A DNA stretch of 64,000 bases from Campylobacterales bacterium (GCA_026390115.1 JAPLGO010000038.1:248001-312000), one strand, 5' to 3'; counted from the first letter of the stretch, positions 33,726-43,327 are shown. Made by a program: numbers and translations. The notes: generated from the letters alone by a model not told the origin.

Positions 33726-34307
33726 TTAATTTTCCCCTATGAGTAAGTAGTGTCTGTTTTTAGTTTTTATGATTTTGTGTTTGAGACTTTTATCCACTTC
33801 ATCATAAACATTTTCGCCCTTATAAAAAAGAAGTTTTGAGTTTTCATTTCTAAACCCCTCGCTTAGTTTTAAAAGCATGGCAGTATCTGTAACGGCTCTT
33901 GAAGTTATAAGCTCAAAAATCTCTTTTGGCATCTCTTCGACTCTCTTTTTGACAACGGTTACATTGCCAAGACCCAAATCACCCTTTATAAACTGTAAAA
34001 AACTTGCTCTCTTGGCAAGAGGTTCTACAAGTGTGACTTGTGTATCCGGTAGAGCTAAAGCCAAAATCATACCCGGAAAGCCGGCTCCTGTTCCAATGTC
34101 TAAAAGATTTTTGATTTTTGGCAAAAAGCTAACGGGAAAAACAGCGTCATAAATGAAGTTATCTACAGTTTTTTCATCTTTTGCACCGGTCAGGTTGTGG
34201 ATTTTATTCCACTTGAAAAGGTGCTCCTTGTATTTTTGAATGTTATGAAAAAAATCATCCGGTAACTCTATTTTATCGCTGATAAGCGTGGCTTTTAAAT
34301 TCAACAA
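33726..34307 (-). CDS. rsmG: 16S rRNA (guanine-527-N7) methyltransferase
   Basis: RsmG methylates G527 of 16S rRNA using S-adenosylmethionine. Loss is known to cause low-level streptomycin resistance. The 193 residues include [11 protein letters not shown], the SAM loop [31 protein letters not shown] and ITSRAV. It is slightly short, as in other Campylobacterota. It sits between ribA and the PP0621 gene with single-digit gaps, in one operon. Confidence 0.93.
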   Translation of the reverse strand: MLNLKATLISDKIELPDDFFHNIQKYKEHLFKWNKIHNLTGAKDEKTVDNFIYDAVFPVSFLPKIKNLLDIGTGAGFPGMILALALPDTQVTLVEPLAKRASFLQFIKGDLGLGNVTVVKKRVEEMPKEIFELITSRAVTDTAMLLKLSEGFRNENSKLLFYKGENVYDEVDKSLKHKIIKTKNRHYLLIGEN

Positions 34308-34313
34308 CTCTCC

Positions 34314-34877
34314 TTAAAAAAAATGTCCCATTTCGTCTTTTTTCGTATTAATATAATCTTCATTATATTTGTTGGACTGCATGACAATAGGCACCCGCTC
34401 AACTATCTCTATGTCGCTGATTGAGTTTACCTTGTCAGGGTTATTTGTGAGCAGTTTTATTTTGCGAATGTTAAAGTGGTGCAAAATAAAAGTAACCATT
34501 TCATAGGTTCGCTCATCGGCTCTAAAGCCTAATTGATGGTTCGCCTCGATGGTGTTATACCCTTTGTCTTGAAGAGCGTAAGCGTTTATCTTATTTAAAA
34601 GACCTATGTTTCGCCCTTCCTGTCGAAGGTAAATCACCATTCCATTTGTTGAAGATGCTAGTTTCAGGGCATATTCCAGCTGGTCTCTGCAGTCACATTT
34701 CAGGCTTCCCATGGCATCACCTGTAAGGCACTCTGAGTGAACCCTCACTACTGGTATTTCATCCAGATTTTCTGTGTAAACTACTAAATGTTCTTTTGAG
34801 CCCTCTTTGAAAGCTTTGACTTTAAAGTTACCGAATCTTGTTGGTAAATTGGCAATTTGAGAAATTTCTATATTCAT
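34314..34877 (-). CDS. ribA: GTP cyclohydrolase II
   Basis: RibA opens the ring of GTP in the first committed step of riboflavin synthesis. The 187 residues contain VHSECLTGDAMGSLKCDCRDQL (zinc Cys residues and catalytic site), GMVIYLRQEGRNIGL, LGFRADERTYE and the C-terminal LLTNNPDKV. It is the stand-alone form, not fused to RibB. No FMN riboswitch is evident upstream. It leads the minus-strand operon with rsmG. Another riboflavin gene, ribH, lies elsewhere in the window. Confidence 0.94.
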   Translation of the reverse strand: MNIEISQIANLPTRFGNFKVKAFKEGSKEHLVVYTENLDEIPVVRVHSECLTGDAMGSLKCDCRDQLEYALKLASSTNGMVIYLRQEGRNIGLLNKINAYALQDKGYNTIEANHQLGFRADERTYEMVTFILHHFNIRKIKLLTNNPDKVNSISDIEIVERVPIVMQSNKYNEDYINTKKDEMGHFF

Positions 34878-34944
34878 TAATTTAATCTTTAAAACGGTAA
34901 AATATTTTCAATAAAAAAATATTATAGCAAAAAAAAGGTTCAAT

Positions 34945-35919
34945 ATGTTTCAAAGATTTCGTAGAACTCGTCTAAATAAACATCTTCGTGCACTTGTCCG
35001 TGAGACAAGCGTAAGCGTAAATGATTTTATCTACCCTCTTTTTATTCGCAGCGGTAAGGGAATCAAGACAGAGATAGCCTCCATGCCGGGTGTTTTTCAG
35101 ATGAGCATTGATGAGGTTTTAAAAGAGTGCGAGGAGCTGAAATCCCTCGGAATTTACTCCATACTTCTTTTTGGAATTCCTGATGTAAAGGACTCTATCG
35201 GTTCAGACTCCTTGTGTGAACATGGAATAATTGCCTCTAGCATTCGTGCAATAAAAGAGGCGCATCCCGACATGTTTGTTGTAACCGACTTGTGTTTTTG
35301 CGAATACACAGACCATGGACATTGCGGAATAATTGACATGAAAACCCAGAGCGTAAACAATGATGCGACACTGGAAATTTCAGGCAAACAAGCGGTAATT
35401 CATGCAAAAGCCGGAGCAGACATGATAGCACCCTCAGGAATGATGGACGGGATTATAGAAACTCTCAGAACTGCTTTAGACGCGGCTGGATTTGAAAACT
35501 TACCGATTATGAGCTACTCAACAAAATTTGCAAGCGGATATTATGGACCATTTCGTGATGTGGCAGAATCAGCTCCAAGTTTTGGCGACCGTGCCTCGTA
35601 TCAGATGGATTCTGCAAACCGCCGTGAAGCAATAAATGAGAGTATTTCAGATGAGATGCAAGGAGCAGATATCTTGATGGTAAAACCGGCTCTCGCATAT
35701 CTTGACATAGTGCGAGAGATAAAAGATAACACTTCCCTTCCAATGGCGGTTTACAATGTAAGCGGTGAATATGCCATGTTAAAACTTGCACAAAAACATA
35801 ATCTGATTGATTACGAGAGAGTTATGATGGAGAATATGATTGCTTTTAAAAGAGCAGGAGCGGATATAATCATCTCCTATCATGCCAAAGAGGTGGCAAA
35901 ACTATTAAATAGTAAGTAG
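34945..35919 (+). CDS. hemB: Delta-aminolevulinic acid dehydratase (porphobilinogen synthase)
   Basis: HemB condenses two 5-aminolevulinate molecules to porphobilinogen for heme. The 324 residues have [33 protein letters not shown] (metal-site cysteines), [10 protein letters not shown] with the region of the first active-site lysine (YSTKFAS) and [12 protein letters not shown] with the second. The metal-binding cysteine pattern (C-F-C-...-H-C) suggests a zinc-type enzyme. It starts with ATG after AAAAAAAGG. It is followed by argF, an arrangement seen in other Campylobacterota. Confidence 0.95.
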   Translation: MFQRFRRTRLNKHLRALVRETSVSVNDFIYPLFIRSGKGIKTEIASMPGVFQMSIDEVLKECEELKSLGIYSILLFGIPDVKDSIGSDSLCEHGIIASSIRAIKEAHPDMFVVTDLCFCEYTDHGHCGIIDMKTQSVNNDATLEISGKQAVIHAKAGADMIAPSGMMDGIIETLRTALDAAGFENLPIMSYSTKFASGYYGPFRDVAESAPSFGDRASYQMDSANRREAINESISDEMQGADILMVKPALAYLDIVREIKDNTSLPMAVYNVSGEYAMLKLAQKHNLIDYERVMMENMIAFKRAGADIIISYHAKEVAKLLNSK

Positions 35920-35981
35920 TTTTTGTTAATTTAAAGAAAACTATGATTAGAATAACCGATATTTTATTTTAGGAAAAGAAT

Positions 35982-36902
35982 TTGAGACATTTTTTAACAC
36001 TGAAAGATTTTACAAAAGAGGAGATTTTAGAGATTATTGCTCTAGGTCTTGAGATAAAAAAAGATTTAAAAGTGGGTATTTATAAAGAGGAGCTCAAAAA
36101 TCAGACTTTAGCGATGATTTTTGAAAAGAGTTCCACACGAACGAGAGTGAGCTTTGAGGTTGGAATGTATCAGCTAGGAGGTCATGCTCTCTTCTTGTCT
36201 AACCGTGATATTCATTTGGGTCGCGGTGAGCCTGTTAAAGATACCTCCCGTGTAATCTCCAGCATGTGTGATATGGTTATGATACGAACGTTTGAGCAAT
36301 CCATGATAGAAGAGTTTGCAAAATACTCTAAAGTTCCTGTTATTAACGGCTTGACAGACTCTTATCATCCGGTGCAGCTGCTGGCAGATTATATGACCAT
36401 GGTTGAATATGGCGTGGCAGAAAATGCGATTGTTGCCTATATTGGCGATGGAAATAACATGACGCATTCTTGGATGATGCTAGCTGCAAAACTGGGCTTT
36501 GAACTTAGAATCGCAACACCAAAAGGGTATGAGGTTGATGGCAAAATTCTCGAAGAGGCTCTTAAAATTGCTAAAGAGAGCGGTGCGGTAATAAAGGTTT
36601 CAAACGACCCAAAAGAGGCGGTGCATGGGGCTACAATAGTTACAACGGACACTTGGGCTTCCATGGGACAGGAATCAGAAAAAGAGGAGAGAATAAAAGC
36701 TTTCAAAGGGTACATGGTTGATGATTTGATGATGTGTTTGGCAAAAAAAGATGCGAAATTCTTGCATTGTCTCCCAGCCTACCGAGGGCAAGAGGTCTCC
36801 GCTGAGGTTTTAGAGAACCACTGCGAGATAGTTTTTAATGAAGCGGAAAATAGACTGCATGCGCAAAAAGGGTTAATGGTTTGGTTAAACAATCATAAAT
36901 GA
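35982..36902 (+). CDS. argF: Ornithine carbamoyltransferase
   Basis: ArgF makes citrulline from ornithine and carbamoyl phosphate in arginine synthesis. The 306 residues have the carbamoyl-phosphate site [33 protein letters not shown] and HCLPAYRG with the catalytic Cys. It uses a TTG start at 35982 with AGGAAAAG upstream; this matches the family start ([10 protein letters not shown]). Its stop overlaps the uppP start (ATGA). Confidence 0.95.
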   Translation: MRHFLTLKDFTKEEILEIIALGLEIKKDLKVGIYKEELKNQTLAMIFEKSSTRTRVSFEVGMYQLGGHALFLSNRDIHLGRGEPVKDTSRVISSMCDMVMIRTFEQSMIEEFAKYSKVPVINGLTDSYHPVQLLADYMTMVEYGVAENAIVAYIGDGNNMTHSWMMLAAKLGFELRIATPKGYEVDGKILEEALKIAKESGAVIKVSNDPKEAVHGATIVTTDTWASMGQESEKEERIKAFKGYMVDDLMMCLAKKDAKFLHCLPAYRGQEVSAEVLENHCEIVFNEAENRLHAQKGLMVWLNNHK

Positions 36903-37666
36903 CGCTCCTTGATGCACTCATTCTTGGATCGCTTGAGGGTTTAACGGAGTTTTTACCTATCTCAAGCACCGGACACCTCATATTAGCTTCTCATCTTTTG
37001 GGGATTGAACAAACAGTTGCCCATAAAACATTCGAGATTGTTATTCAGCTTGGAAGTATTCTGGCGGTTCTGTTTTTATTCGCACAAAGACTTCTTACAA
37101 ACAGAATGCTTTGGCTTAAAATAGCAGTTGCATTTTTGCCGACAGCCGTTTTTGGCTTTTTATTTTACAAAACAATCAAATCACTTTTTGGAATAGAAAC
37201 TGTCTCTGTAATGCTTATTCTAGGTGGCTTAATTTTTTTGATTATTGAATATTTCAGAAGAAATCACGATGAGAGCAAAGACAAAAGTGTAGATGATTTG
37301 AGTATAAAAGAGTCTTTTATTATAGGACTATTTCAAAGCCTCTCCATGGTGCCGGGGACAAGCCGCTCAGGTGCCACAATGATAGGAGGACTTTTTGCAG
37401 GGCTCTCTCGCAAAAGTGCGGCGGAGTTCTCTTTTTTACTTGCAATTCCTACCATGTTCGCGGCAACTGCTTATGATTTATATAAAAATAGAGCAACAAT
37501 GGTTATCGATGATTACACGCTTTTGGCAGTTGGATTTATAACGGCTTTTGCTGTTGCATTTTTTACCGTAAAAGCTATGATGAAGTTTCTTACAACGCAT
37601 ACATTTGTAATTTTTGGGGTTTATAGAATTTTAGTCGGTCTTGCTTTTTGGTTTTTTGTGGTTTAA
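36899..37666 (+). CDS. uppP: Undecaprenyl-diphosphatase
   Basis: UppP (BacA) dephosphorylates undecaprenyl diphosphate to recycle the lipid carrier for cell-wall synthesis. The 255-residue polytopic membrane protein has [20 protein letters not shown] near the start and [19 protein letters not shown] in the middle, the two catalytic segments with E, S and R. It overlaps argF by four bases, so it depends on argF translation. Three or more hydrophobic segments follow the second motif. Confidence 0.95.
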   Translation: MTLLDALILGSLEGLTEFLPISSTGHLILASHLLGIEQTVAHKTFEIVIQLGSILAVLFLFAQRLLTNRMLWLKIAVAFLPTAVFGFLFYKTIKSLFGIETVSVMLILGGLIFLIIEYFRRNHDESKDKSVDDLSIKESFIIGLFQSLSMVPGTSRSGATMIGGLFAGLSRKSAAEFSFLLAIPTMFAATAYDLYKNRATMVIDDYTLLAVGFITAFAVAFFTVKAMMKFLTTHTFVIFGVYRILVGLAFWFFVV

Positions 37667-37667
37667 T

Positions 37668-37691
37668 TACTAAAGATTTTACTCTTTAGTA
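37668..37691. terminator. Bidirectional terminator between uppP and trpS
   Basis: TACTAAAGA and TCTTTAGTA form a perfect 9-bp stem with a TTTTAC loop. The hairpin starts 2 bases after the uppP stop and overlaps the trpS stop and last codon. It probably serves both convergent genes. Confidence 0.6.
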
Positions 37692-38651
37692 TTTGATTCC
37701 TGTTACTCTTCTTATCTTCTCTATCATGGGCATTGCCGCTTCTTTTGCCTTTACACTTCCCATTCTTAAAATCTCTCTCACTTCATTTTGATTTGCTCCA
37801 AAATAGGCTCTTTTCTCTCTGAAGTCTCCAAAATATTCCCACATGACATCCGCAAGATAGAGTTTAAAGTGACCATGCCCCTCTCCGCCTTTTTTGTATC
37901 TCTCTTGAAGTTCTCTCAGCTCATTCTCATTTAAAAAAAGTTTTGCCATGTTGTAAACATTGCAGTTTTCAAACTCTTTTGGCTCTTCCATCGCGACATT
38001 CTCAGTGACTATTTTTTTGATGGTTTTAAGTTGCGCTTTCTCATCGCCGAAAATATTTACAGTATTTCCATAGCTTTTTGACATCTTCTGTCCGTCAGTT
38101 CCCGGAACAGTTGCAACATGCTCCTCAACCTTGAATGCCGGAATTTTCAGCACATCGCCGTATTGGTTATTGAATTTTATTGCTATATCTCTTGCTATTT
38201 CTACATGCTGAATCTGGTCTTTCCCAACAGGGACAATATCCGGAGAGAAGAGCAGTATATCTGCTGCCATAAGAACCGGATAGGAGAAAAGCGAATGGTT
38301 TGTTGCAAATCCTCTTGCCGTTTTGTCTTTGTAACTGTGCGCACGTTCTAACAGTCCCATGGATGTAAAAGAGGAAAGTACCCAGTAGAGTTCTAAAACT
38401 TCTTTTACATCGGATTGAACCCAGAATGTTGATTTTTTTGGGTCTATGCCAAGAGAGAGGAAGTCCGTTGCCGTCTGCATGGTCAATTGTGATAATTTTT
38501 GTCCGTCATTTACGCTGGTCTGTGCATGATAGTTTGCTATAAAAGCGAAAGTTTCACTCTGCTTTTGAGCCTCTACCATCTGTTTTATCGAGCCAAAATA
38601 GTTTCCAATATGTAAATCGCCAGAGGGCTGAATTCCTGTTAAAAGTCTCAT
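37686..38651 (-). CDS. trpS: Tryptophan--tRNA ligase
   Basis: This class I synthetase charges tRNA-Trp. The 321 residues have LTGIQPSGDLHIGNYFG (HIGH motif), QSDV, PVGKDQIQHVEIARDIA and the KMSKSYGN signature. The open frame extends to 38678, but the ATG at 38651 has AGGAAA 8 bases upstream and the family starts here (RLLTGIQPSG). It converges on uppP. Confidence 0.95.
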   Translation of the reverse strand: MRLLTGIQPSGDLHIGNYFGSIKQMVEAQKQSETFAFIANYHAQTSVNDGQKLSQLTMQTATDFLSLGIDPKKSTFWVQSDVKEVLELYWVLSSFTSMGLLERAHSYKDKTARGFATNHSLFSYPVLMAADILLFSPDIVPVGKDQIQHVEIARDIAIKFNNQYGDVLKIPAFKVEEHVATVPGTDGQKMSKSYGNTVNIFGDEKAQLKTIKKIVTENVAMEEPKEFENCNVYNMAKLFLNENELRELQERYKKGGEGHGHFKLYLADVMWEYFGDFREKRAYFGANQNEVREILRMGSVKAKEAAMPMIEKIRRVTGIKY

Positions 38652-38777
38652 TAAATTTTCCTGATTTTTTTGTGCCATTATAGCAAAATGAACTCACATA
38701 AATTACATTTTAGCTTTATTTTGTTATCATCCTTATATAAAAAAGAGCATGTAAAGTGCTCACAAAAAGGATTAGTT

Positions 38778-39107
38778 ATGAATGTAAAAATTCACGCAAA
38801 GGGTGTAACTTTGCATGAACATGCAAAGGCTCACATTGAGGCTGCTGTTGAGGGTTTTAGGAAATTTCAGTTGGATATTACGACTGTAAATGTGAATGTT
38901 AGCACAGAGAAAAAAGGTATTGCAATAGAATTTGATATTCATATCGCCCATGCTCAGCCGGTTGTTATTAGTCAAGGAGACAGCGATTTAGACACCGCAA
39001 TTGATTTAGCAATTGAGAGAGCTTCAAAAGCACTCCGCCGTCTGCATGATAAAGTAATTGACAAACATTCCGTATCGGTAAAAGATTTAGAAACACTGGA
39101 TGTGTAA
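38778..39107 (+). CDS. hpf: Ribosome hibernation factor, short HPF/RaiA type
   Basis: This 109-residue protein has only the HPF N-terminal domain, which binds the decoding centre of idle ribosomes: NVKIHAKGVTLHEHAKAHIE, FRKFQLDITTVNVNV, FDIHIAHAQPVVISQGDSDLDTAIDLAIERA and RRLHDKV. The frame opens at 38670, but the ATG at 38778 has AAAAAGG upstream. A second, longer HPF with the C-terminal dimerisation domain lies at 53091. The short form should promote or inhibit 100S formation through a partner; having both forms is notable. It is followed by an outer-membrane protein gene 3 bases later. Confidence 0.9.
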   Translation: MNVKIHAKGVTLHEHAKAHIEAAVEGFRKFQLDITTVNVNVSTEKKGIAIEFDIHIAHAQPVVISQGDSDLDTAIDLAIERASKALRRLHDKVIDKHSVSVKDLETLDV

Positions 39108-39110
39108 AGT

Positions 39111-39719
39111 ATGAAAAGACTCCTTCTCTCTGCTTTGCTGCTTTTTTCAACTCTTGCGCACGCGGAGGATGATTATTCATTCAGAGTTGCATATGGACAG
39201 GTTACAAAAAATGATTTTCTTGAAATTTTAGTTGGTCAAATTCAGCCGCATCGATATGATTTAAAAGTTCTCGCTTTTGACGGCGGTTATCTTTTGAAGC
39301 ATAATACATTTGATTTGCCGCTGGATTTATATGCAAAAGCAGGAGTGGCTCATTTTGATGAGAGAGGTTTGCAAGATGACATTTATGAAGGCACACTCTA
39401 TTTAAAGCTCTATTGGAATATAGATTTTTTAGATAATAGAGCAAGACTGGGGCTTGGAGAGGGTGGTTCCTATACTACTGACATTCTTTATGCGGAGTAT
39501 CTCGAAGCGATAGAAAAAAATGGTAAGAACTCAAAATATTTAAATTATTTAGATGTCAGTGTAGATTTAGATGTTGGAAAATTGGTTGATTACGAGCCGT
39601 TAAAAGGCACTTCTGTCGGTTTTGCTCTTAAACACAGATCAGGTATCTATGGACTAATCAATAATGTGAGAAGGGGTGGTTCAAACTACTACACCATCTA
39701 TTTAGAAAAGAATTTTTAG
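39111..39719 (+). CDS. Outer membrane beta-barrel protein (possibly PagL-like)
   Basis: The 202 residues have a signal peptide ending LAHAED (to about 18-19), a barrel-like body and a last strand ending KNF. The segment GFALKHRSGIYG contains His-x-Ser, the arrangement found in the lipid A 3-O-deacylase PagL, and lies at about the right position. That would make it a lipid A or phospholipid acyl hydrolase, but one short motif is thin evidence. It lies between hpf and hemJ with single-digit gaps, so the three share a transcript. Confidence 0.6.
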   Translation: MKRLLLSALLLFSTLAHAEDDYSFRVAYGQVTKNDFLEILVGQIQPHRYDLKVLAFDGGYLLKHNTFDLPLDLYAKAGVAHFDERGLQDDIYEGTLYLKLYWNIDFLDNRARLGLGEGGSYTTDILYAEYLEAIEKNGKNSKYLNYLDVSVDLDVGKLVDYEPLKGTSVGFALKHRSGIYGLINNVRRGGSNYYTIYLEKNF

Positions 39720-39729
39720 AGGAGATGAA

Positions 39730-40176
39730 ATGTACAGTTGGATAATTTGGTTTCATATTTTGTCTTTAATATCTTGGTTCGCAGTTCTTTTTTACCTGCC
39801 GAGACTTTTTGTTTACCATGCAGAGAATAGAGAAAATGTCGGATTCGTAGAAGTTGTAAAAGTTATGGAGTTTAAAATTTTCCAATACATTGGTGTTCCT
39901 GCCATGTGGGCAACAGTTATAAGCGGAATAGCTTTAATCTTCTTATCATCTTCTCACTACGGCGGAGTAAATATACTCTCGACCGGTGGATGGCTGCATG
40001 TTAAAATAGTTTTTGTTCTCTTTTTGATGGCTTATTTTTTCTCTTTGGGAGTTTTTAGAAAAAAACTTTTAGAAGATAAGTGTGAGAAGAGCGGAAAGTT
40101 TTTTAGAATTTATAATGAAATTCCGACGATACTTTTGATGATTATTGTTGCGATGGTAATAATCAGACCGTTTTAA
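39730..40176 (+). CDS. hemJ: Protoporphyrinogen oxidase HemJ (UPF0093)
   Basis: HemJ oxidises protoporphyrinogen IX to protoporphyrin IX. This 148-residue protein has four membrane helices with the family marks: WFHILSLISWFAVLFYLPRLFVYH (conserved His and Arg), a central VSGIAL segment, GGWLHVKIVFVLFLMAYF (conserved His-Lys) and a final NEIPTILLM. The length is normal. AGAGGAGA precedes the ATG. hemB lies about 4 kb upstream, but no other heme genes are adjacent. Confidence 0.88.
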   Translation: MYSWIIWFHILSLISWFAVLFYLPRLFVYHAENRENVGFVEVVKVMEFKIFQYIGVPAMWATVISGIALIFLSSSHYGGVNILSTGGWLHVKIVFVLFLMAYFFSLGVFRKKLLEDKCEKSGKFFRIYNEIPTILLMIIVAMVIIRPF

Positions 40177-40187
40177 TTTTCACAACT

Positions 40188-40215
40188 TTGGCATTGTGGA
40201 AATTCCACATGCCAA
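40188..40215. terminator. Strong bidirectional hairpin between hemJ and der
   Basis: TTGGCATTGTGGAA pairs with TTCCACATGCCAA with one bulged T and a single-base loop, giving a 13-bp stem between convergent genes. A pyrimidine stretch (CTTCTCTTACTTCTCCCCTC) follows. No comparable hairpin occurs at the other gene ends. Confidence 0.6.
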
Positions 40216-40222
40216 GCTTCTC

Positions 40223-41716
40223 TTACTTCTCCCCTCTTTTTTTTGCCTTAAATAACACGGGTGTTCCGGTAAAATTAAAAGCCTCTCTCAATTTATTTGT
40301 CAAATATCTTCTATAGGTAAAGTGAAGACCTCTTGGTTTGTTCATAACTATGGCAATTTTCGGCGGTCTTGTTTCATACTGCGTTGCATAGTAAATTCTA
40401 ATAACCTGACCGCGCATGCTCGGAAGTTGGTGGCGTCTGAGAGCTTTCTCCATCGCTTCGTTGAGCTTTGAAGTGGTAATTCTTTGAGAGTAGTTTTCAT
40501 TTATCTCTAAAATCATGTCATGGAGTTTCTCAACCCTTTGATGCGTGCTTGCAGAGAGGGTTATGATTGGCGCATAGGCTAAAAACTTAAATCTGTCTCT
40601 CACCTCTTTGATAATCTTGTCGTAATCATCTCTTGCTGCAATATCCCATTTGTTGAGAACGATGATACATGCCAGTCTGTTTTGATCTACAAGCCCCGCT
40701 ATCTTCTCATCCAAATCCAAAAATGGTTGGCTTGCGTCAAGAACAACGAGGGCCATGTTCGCACTCTCTAGCATCTCTGTTGTTCGCATTAGAGCAAATT
40801 TTTCAATGCCCGTGATTTTTCCTCTTCTTCTGATTCCGGCAGTGTCCACAAATGTTAACTGCTTTCCTTTGTAGTCTATGCTCTCATCAATCGGGTCGAT
40901 TGTAGTTCCGGCAACATCGCTTACAACTGAGCGTTCTTCTTTGAGAAGTGCATTCAAAAGTGAGCTCTTTCCAACATTTACGCGACCGATAATTGCAATC
41001 TTTATATGGTTGATGTCATTTTCGTCAAACTCTTTGATTCTGTCATTTTGAGCATAGATAGAGTCGTCTTCAATATCTTCTATCTCCTCTTCATCGGTGT
41101 AGAAAAAGCCGTCATCCTCTTCATCTTCGTCCATGTCATCTTCACCAAAGAGATCATACTCTTCGTCTTCATCAACTCTCTCATCACTTCTCTCTTCGTC
41201 ATTCTCTTCCTCTTCTGCGATGATGTCGCTATCGGGGATGAGTGCATAGAGCCAATCAAAAAGTGCAGAAACACCTCTGTTGTGAGAAACAGAGATACCG
41301 AAAATAGCATCCGTTCCAAACTCGTAGAAGTCCCAAAGCTTATCTTTCATCTTGTCATTGTCTATTTTGTTTACGACAAGTGCAACATCTTTACCCAGAG
41401 ATTGAAGTTCGTAAAAAAGTTTTTTATCTTCATCTTCAGGCAAACCTTTACCGTCCACCATAAATAAAATTATGTCCGCTTTGTATGCGGCTTGAAGAGA
41501 TTTCTCTTTGATTTTGTCAAATAGTTCGCACCCTTTATCGAGTCCGCCCGTGTCTAAAAGCTCAACCTGCTTGTTGATGATAATTGCGTTTCTTCTTTTT
41601 ACATCTCTTGTTGTTCCGGCTTGTTCGGATGTGATTGCATCTCTTTTTTTAAGAAGTCTGTTAAAGAGTGAACTTTTGCCTACATTCGGGCGACCGATAA
41701 TAGCGATTTTTTTCAT
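40223..41716 (-). CDS. der: GTPase Der (EngA) with an acidic inter-domain linker
   Basis: Der is a tandem GTPase needed for 50S ribosome assembly. G domain 1 has GRPNVGKSS (8-16), DTGGLD (55-60) and NKID (116-119). G domain 2 has GRVNVGKSS (244-252), DTAGI and NKWD. A KH-like domain ends the protein. At 497 residues it is long for the phylum because residues 168-233 form an exceptionally acidic linker: 34 of residues 168-220 are Asp or Glu. G1 to G4 motifs are intact in both domains. The ATG is preceded by AAGG. Confidence 0.95.
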   Translation of the reverse strand: MKKIAIIGRPNVGKSSLFNRLLKKRDAITSEQAGTTRDVKRRNAIIINKQVELLDTGGLDKGCELFDKIKEKSLQAAYKADIILFMVDGKGLPEDEDKKLFYELQSLGKDVALVVNKIDNDKMKDKLWDFYEFGTDAIFGISVSHNRGVSALFDWLYALIPDSDIIAEEEENDEERSDERVDEDEEYDLFGEDDMDEDEEDDGFFYTDEEEIEDIEDDSIYAQNDRIKEFDENDINHIKIAIIGRVNVGKSSLLNALLKEERSVVSDVAGTTIDPIDESIDYKGKQLTFVDTAGIRRRGKITGIEKFALMRTTEMLESANMALVVLDASQPFLDLDEKIAGLVDQNRLACIIVLNKWDIAARDDYDKIIKEVRDRFKFLAYAPIITLSASTHQRVEKLHDMILEINENYSQRITTSKLNEAMEKALRRHQLPSMRGQVIRIYYATQYETRPPKIAIVMNKPRGLHFTYRRYLTNKLREAFNFTGTPVLFKAKKRGEK

Positions 41717-41839
41717 ATGAAACCTTGTTGTGTAGTTATATAGTTTTAAGAAGTGTGGCTAATAAAATATATTTTTGAAGTGAAATTATATCTAAATAAT
41801 CATATTAGAGGATAGCCCCCAAAAAGAGAGGGCGGAAGA

Positions 41840-42430
41840 TTACTCTGTAGGAAACTCTTTTTCAAGACCTTCTAGTGCCTGTTGAGACTGAAACTGCTGC
41901 CATAGGGCATCATCTTTTTTAAAGCTTGAACGAACCGCATCTTTAATTTCACCGTTTACGGAAGCCTCAGGAACAGCGACTAACATGTAAAGGGCACCCG
42001 ATGGAGCGCTCCACATATCAACGGCATTGGAATTTTGTAAATTAATTTTTGCAACTTGTTTAGATACGGCAGTTGAAACCGCATCAACAGTCTCTTTGTC
42101 GCCGTTGCCGGTCGCTCTTGTAAAAACTTCTACCTTGTCTTTGACCAAAGTATTTATCTGCTGCGCTAAATCTGAACGGCCGTTTGCTAGTGCCACTCTT
42201 CTCATGTGACCCATTCCGGCATTGCTTTTAGGGGCGATTCCAACACCTGCATACGCAGATTTTACCTTAGGGATACATGTCCATTTCGGTGCATCAACAC
42301 CCTCTTGTTTGCACTTAAAATTTGAATCTTGCTCATACTCAATAGTTGTCGGGCTAGGCTTGTCTCCACACCCTATAAATAACATGGAAATCAAACCAGT
42401 AAAGAGAATCGATGAGAGAGTTTTTATCAT
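41840..42430 (-). CDS. LPP20-family lipoprotein
   Basis: The 196 residues have a lipoprotein signal with lipobox FIGC near residue 20. The body matches the LPP20 family of Campylobacter and Helicobacter: APKWTC, YAGVGIAPKS, RRVALANGRSDLAQQI, then SAPSGALYMLVAVPE. In Helicobacter, LPP20 is a surface and outer-membrane-vesicle lipoprotein of uncertain role. The frame opens at 42493, but the ATG at 42430 has AAAGGA 6 bases upstream and gives a proper signal peptide. It is divergent from the phosphoribosyltransferase gene. Confidence 0.82.
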   Translation of the reverse strand: MIKTLSSILFTGLISMLFIGCGDKPSPTTIEYEQDSNFKCKQEGVDAPKWTCIPKVKSAYAGVGIAPKSNAGMGHMRRVALANGRSDLAQQINTLVKDKVEVFTRATGNGDKETVDAVSTAVSKQVAKINLQNSNAVDMWSAPSGALYMLVAVPEASVNGEIKDAVRSSFKKDDALWQQFQSQQALEGLEKEFPTE

Positions 42431-42479
42431 TTTAAATCCTTTAAAATATTTTGAGAATGGTATCATAAATTTAAATAAT

Positions 42480-42488
42480 TGATATAAT
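42480..42488 (+). promoter_or_regulatory. Extended -10 promoter of the phosphoribosyltransferase gene (leaderless candidate)
   Basis: TGATATAAT, an extended -10 box, ends 7 bases before the ATG at 42496. The seven intervening bases (TCCACCT) have no Shine-Dalgarno match. Transcription should begin at or one base from the start codon. Confidence 0.58.
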
Positions 42489-42495
42489 TCCACCT

Positions 42496-42951
42496 ATGAA
42501 ATATTATGCATATGAAAATTTTAAAAACGACACAAGCAGTTTGATAGATCAGGTGAGGAACTTCCGTCCTGAGGCGATTATAGGAGTTGCAAGAGGGGGA
42601 TTGACAGTTGCGCATGCCATGGCTGAGGGGCTAAATATAAGGAATGTTCAAACCATACGAACAGAGCTTTACGATGAAGCACATAAGAGAGAAGAGATAA
42701 CCATCTTTGGTGCATGTAAATTTAGCAACATAAAAAGAGTCTTAGTGGTTGATGATATAGCTGACAGCGGAGATACTCTCAAGGCAGTTATGAGTTATTT
42801 GGCATCTGAATCTAGTGAGATTGAGTTCAAATCTGCAACACTCTTTTATAAAAAAACATCAGTTTATAAGCCACACTTCTGGGTCAATGAGGCGGATGAC
42901 TGGATAGATTTTTTTTGGGAGAGGGATTTTAAGTCTAACTCCGAGGCTTAA
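42496..42951 (+). CDS. Phosphoribosyltransferase (type I PRTase fold)
   Basis: This 151-residue cytoplasmic enzyme has the PRPP-binding motif VLVVDDIADSGDTL and an N-terminal IIGVARGGLTVAHAMAE segment, typical of xanthine-guanine or hypoxanthine phosphoribosyltransferases. The hood sequence is too divergent to name the base. A purine salvage role is most likely. It probably starts on a leaderless mRNA. Its last codons overlap the convergent cytochrome c gene by 4 bases. Confidence 0.82.
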   Translation: MKYYAYENFKNDTSSLIDQVRNFRPEAIIGVARGGLTVAHAMAEGLNIRNVQTIRTELYDEAHKREEITIFGACKFSNIKRVLVVDDIADSGDTLKAVMSYLASESSEIEFKSATLFYKKTSVYKPHFWVNEADDWIDFFWERDFKSNSEA

Positions 42952-43325
42952 TCCCTGCCTCCTCCGTTTTTTTTAGAAAAATCGGTCTCATATATATAGG
43001 CTGATATAGCTCGCAGTGCGTCGAGTTCAAAGCCGAGTTCCGGCATAAGCCCATGCTTGTTTATGGCTTCCAGCATTATCGACGTTTCCTCTTTTGGCTT
43101 GTGAACCCATGTGGACATATACTCCACGAAATCCTCTTTTTTGGCAAAAGCAGTTTTATATTTTTGTTTAATATCAATGACGGAAGGAGCAGAGACAGTT
43201 TTTGTCTCAAAATGGCATGTGGTGCAATTGCCGTGAAACAATAAAGATCCATTTTCATCTGCATCTGCATTGAAAGCGAGTAGTAAAAAAGAGGCTGTTA
43301 TTATCGCGTTTTTTTTAAATACCAT
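42948..43325 (-). CDS. Small periplasmic monoheme cytochrome c
   Basis: The 125 residues have a signal peptide (to about residue 22, ending ADAD), a CTTCH heme site at about 34-38 and a likely axial Met in HGLMPELGF. The fold is of the small class I cytochrome c type. It would carry electrons in the periplasm. It follows the DnaJ-like gene by 2 bases and may be co-transcribed with it, although no functional link is obvious. It ends with an overlap with the convergent phosphoribosyltransferase. Confidence 0.88.
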   Translation of the reverse strand: MVFKKNAIITASFLLLAFNADADENGSLLFHGNCTTCHFETKTVSAPSVIDIKQKYKTAFAKKEDFVEYMSTWVHKPKEETSIMLEAINKHGLMPELGFELDALRAISAYIYETDFSKKNGGGRD

Positions 43326-43327
43326 AA

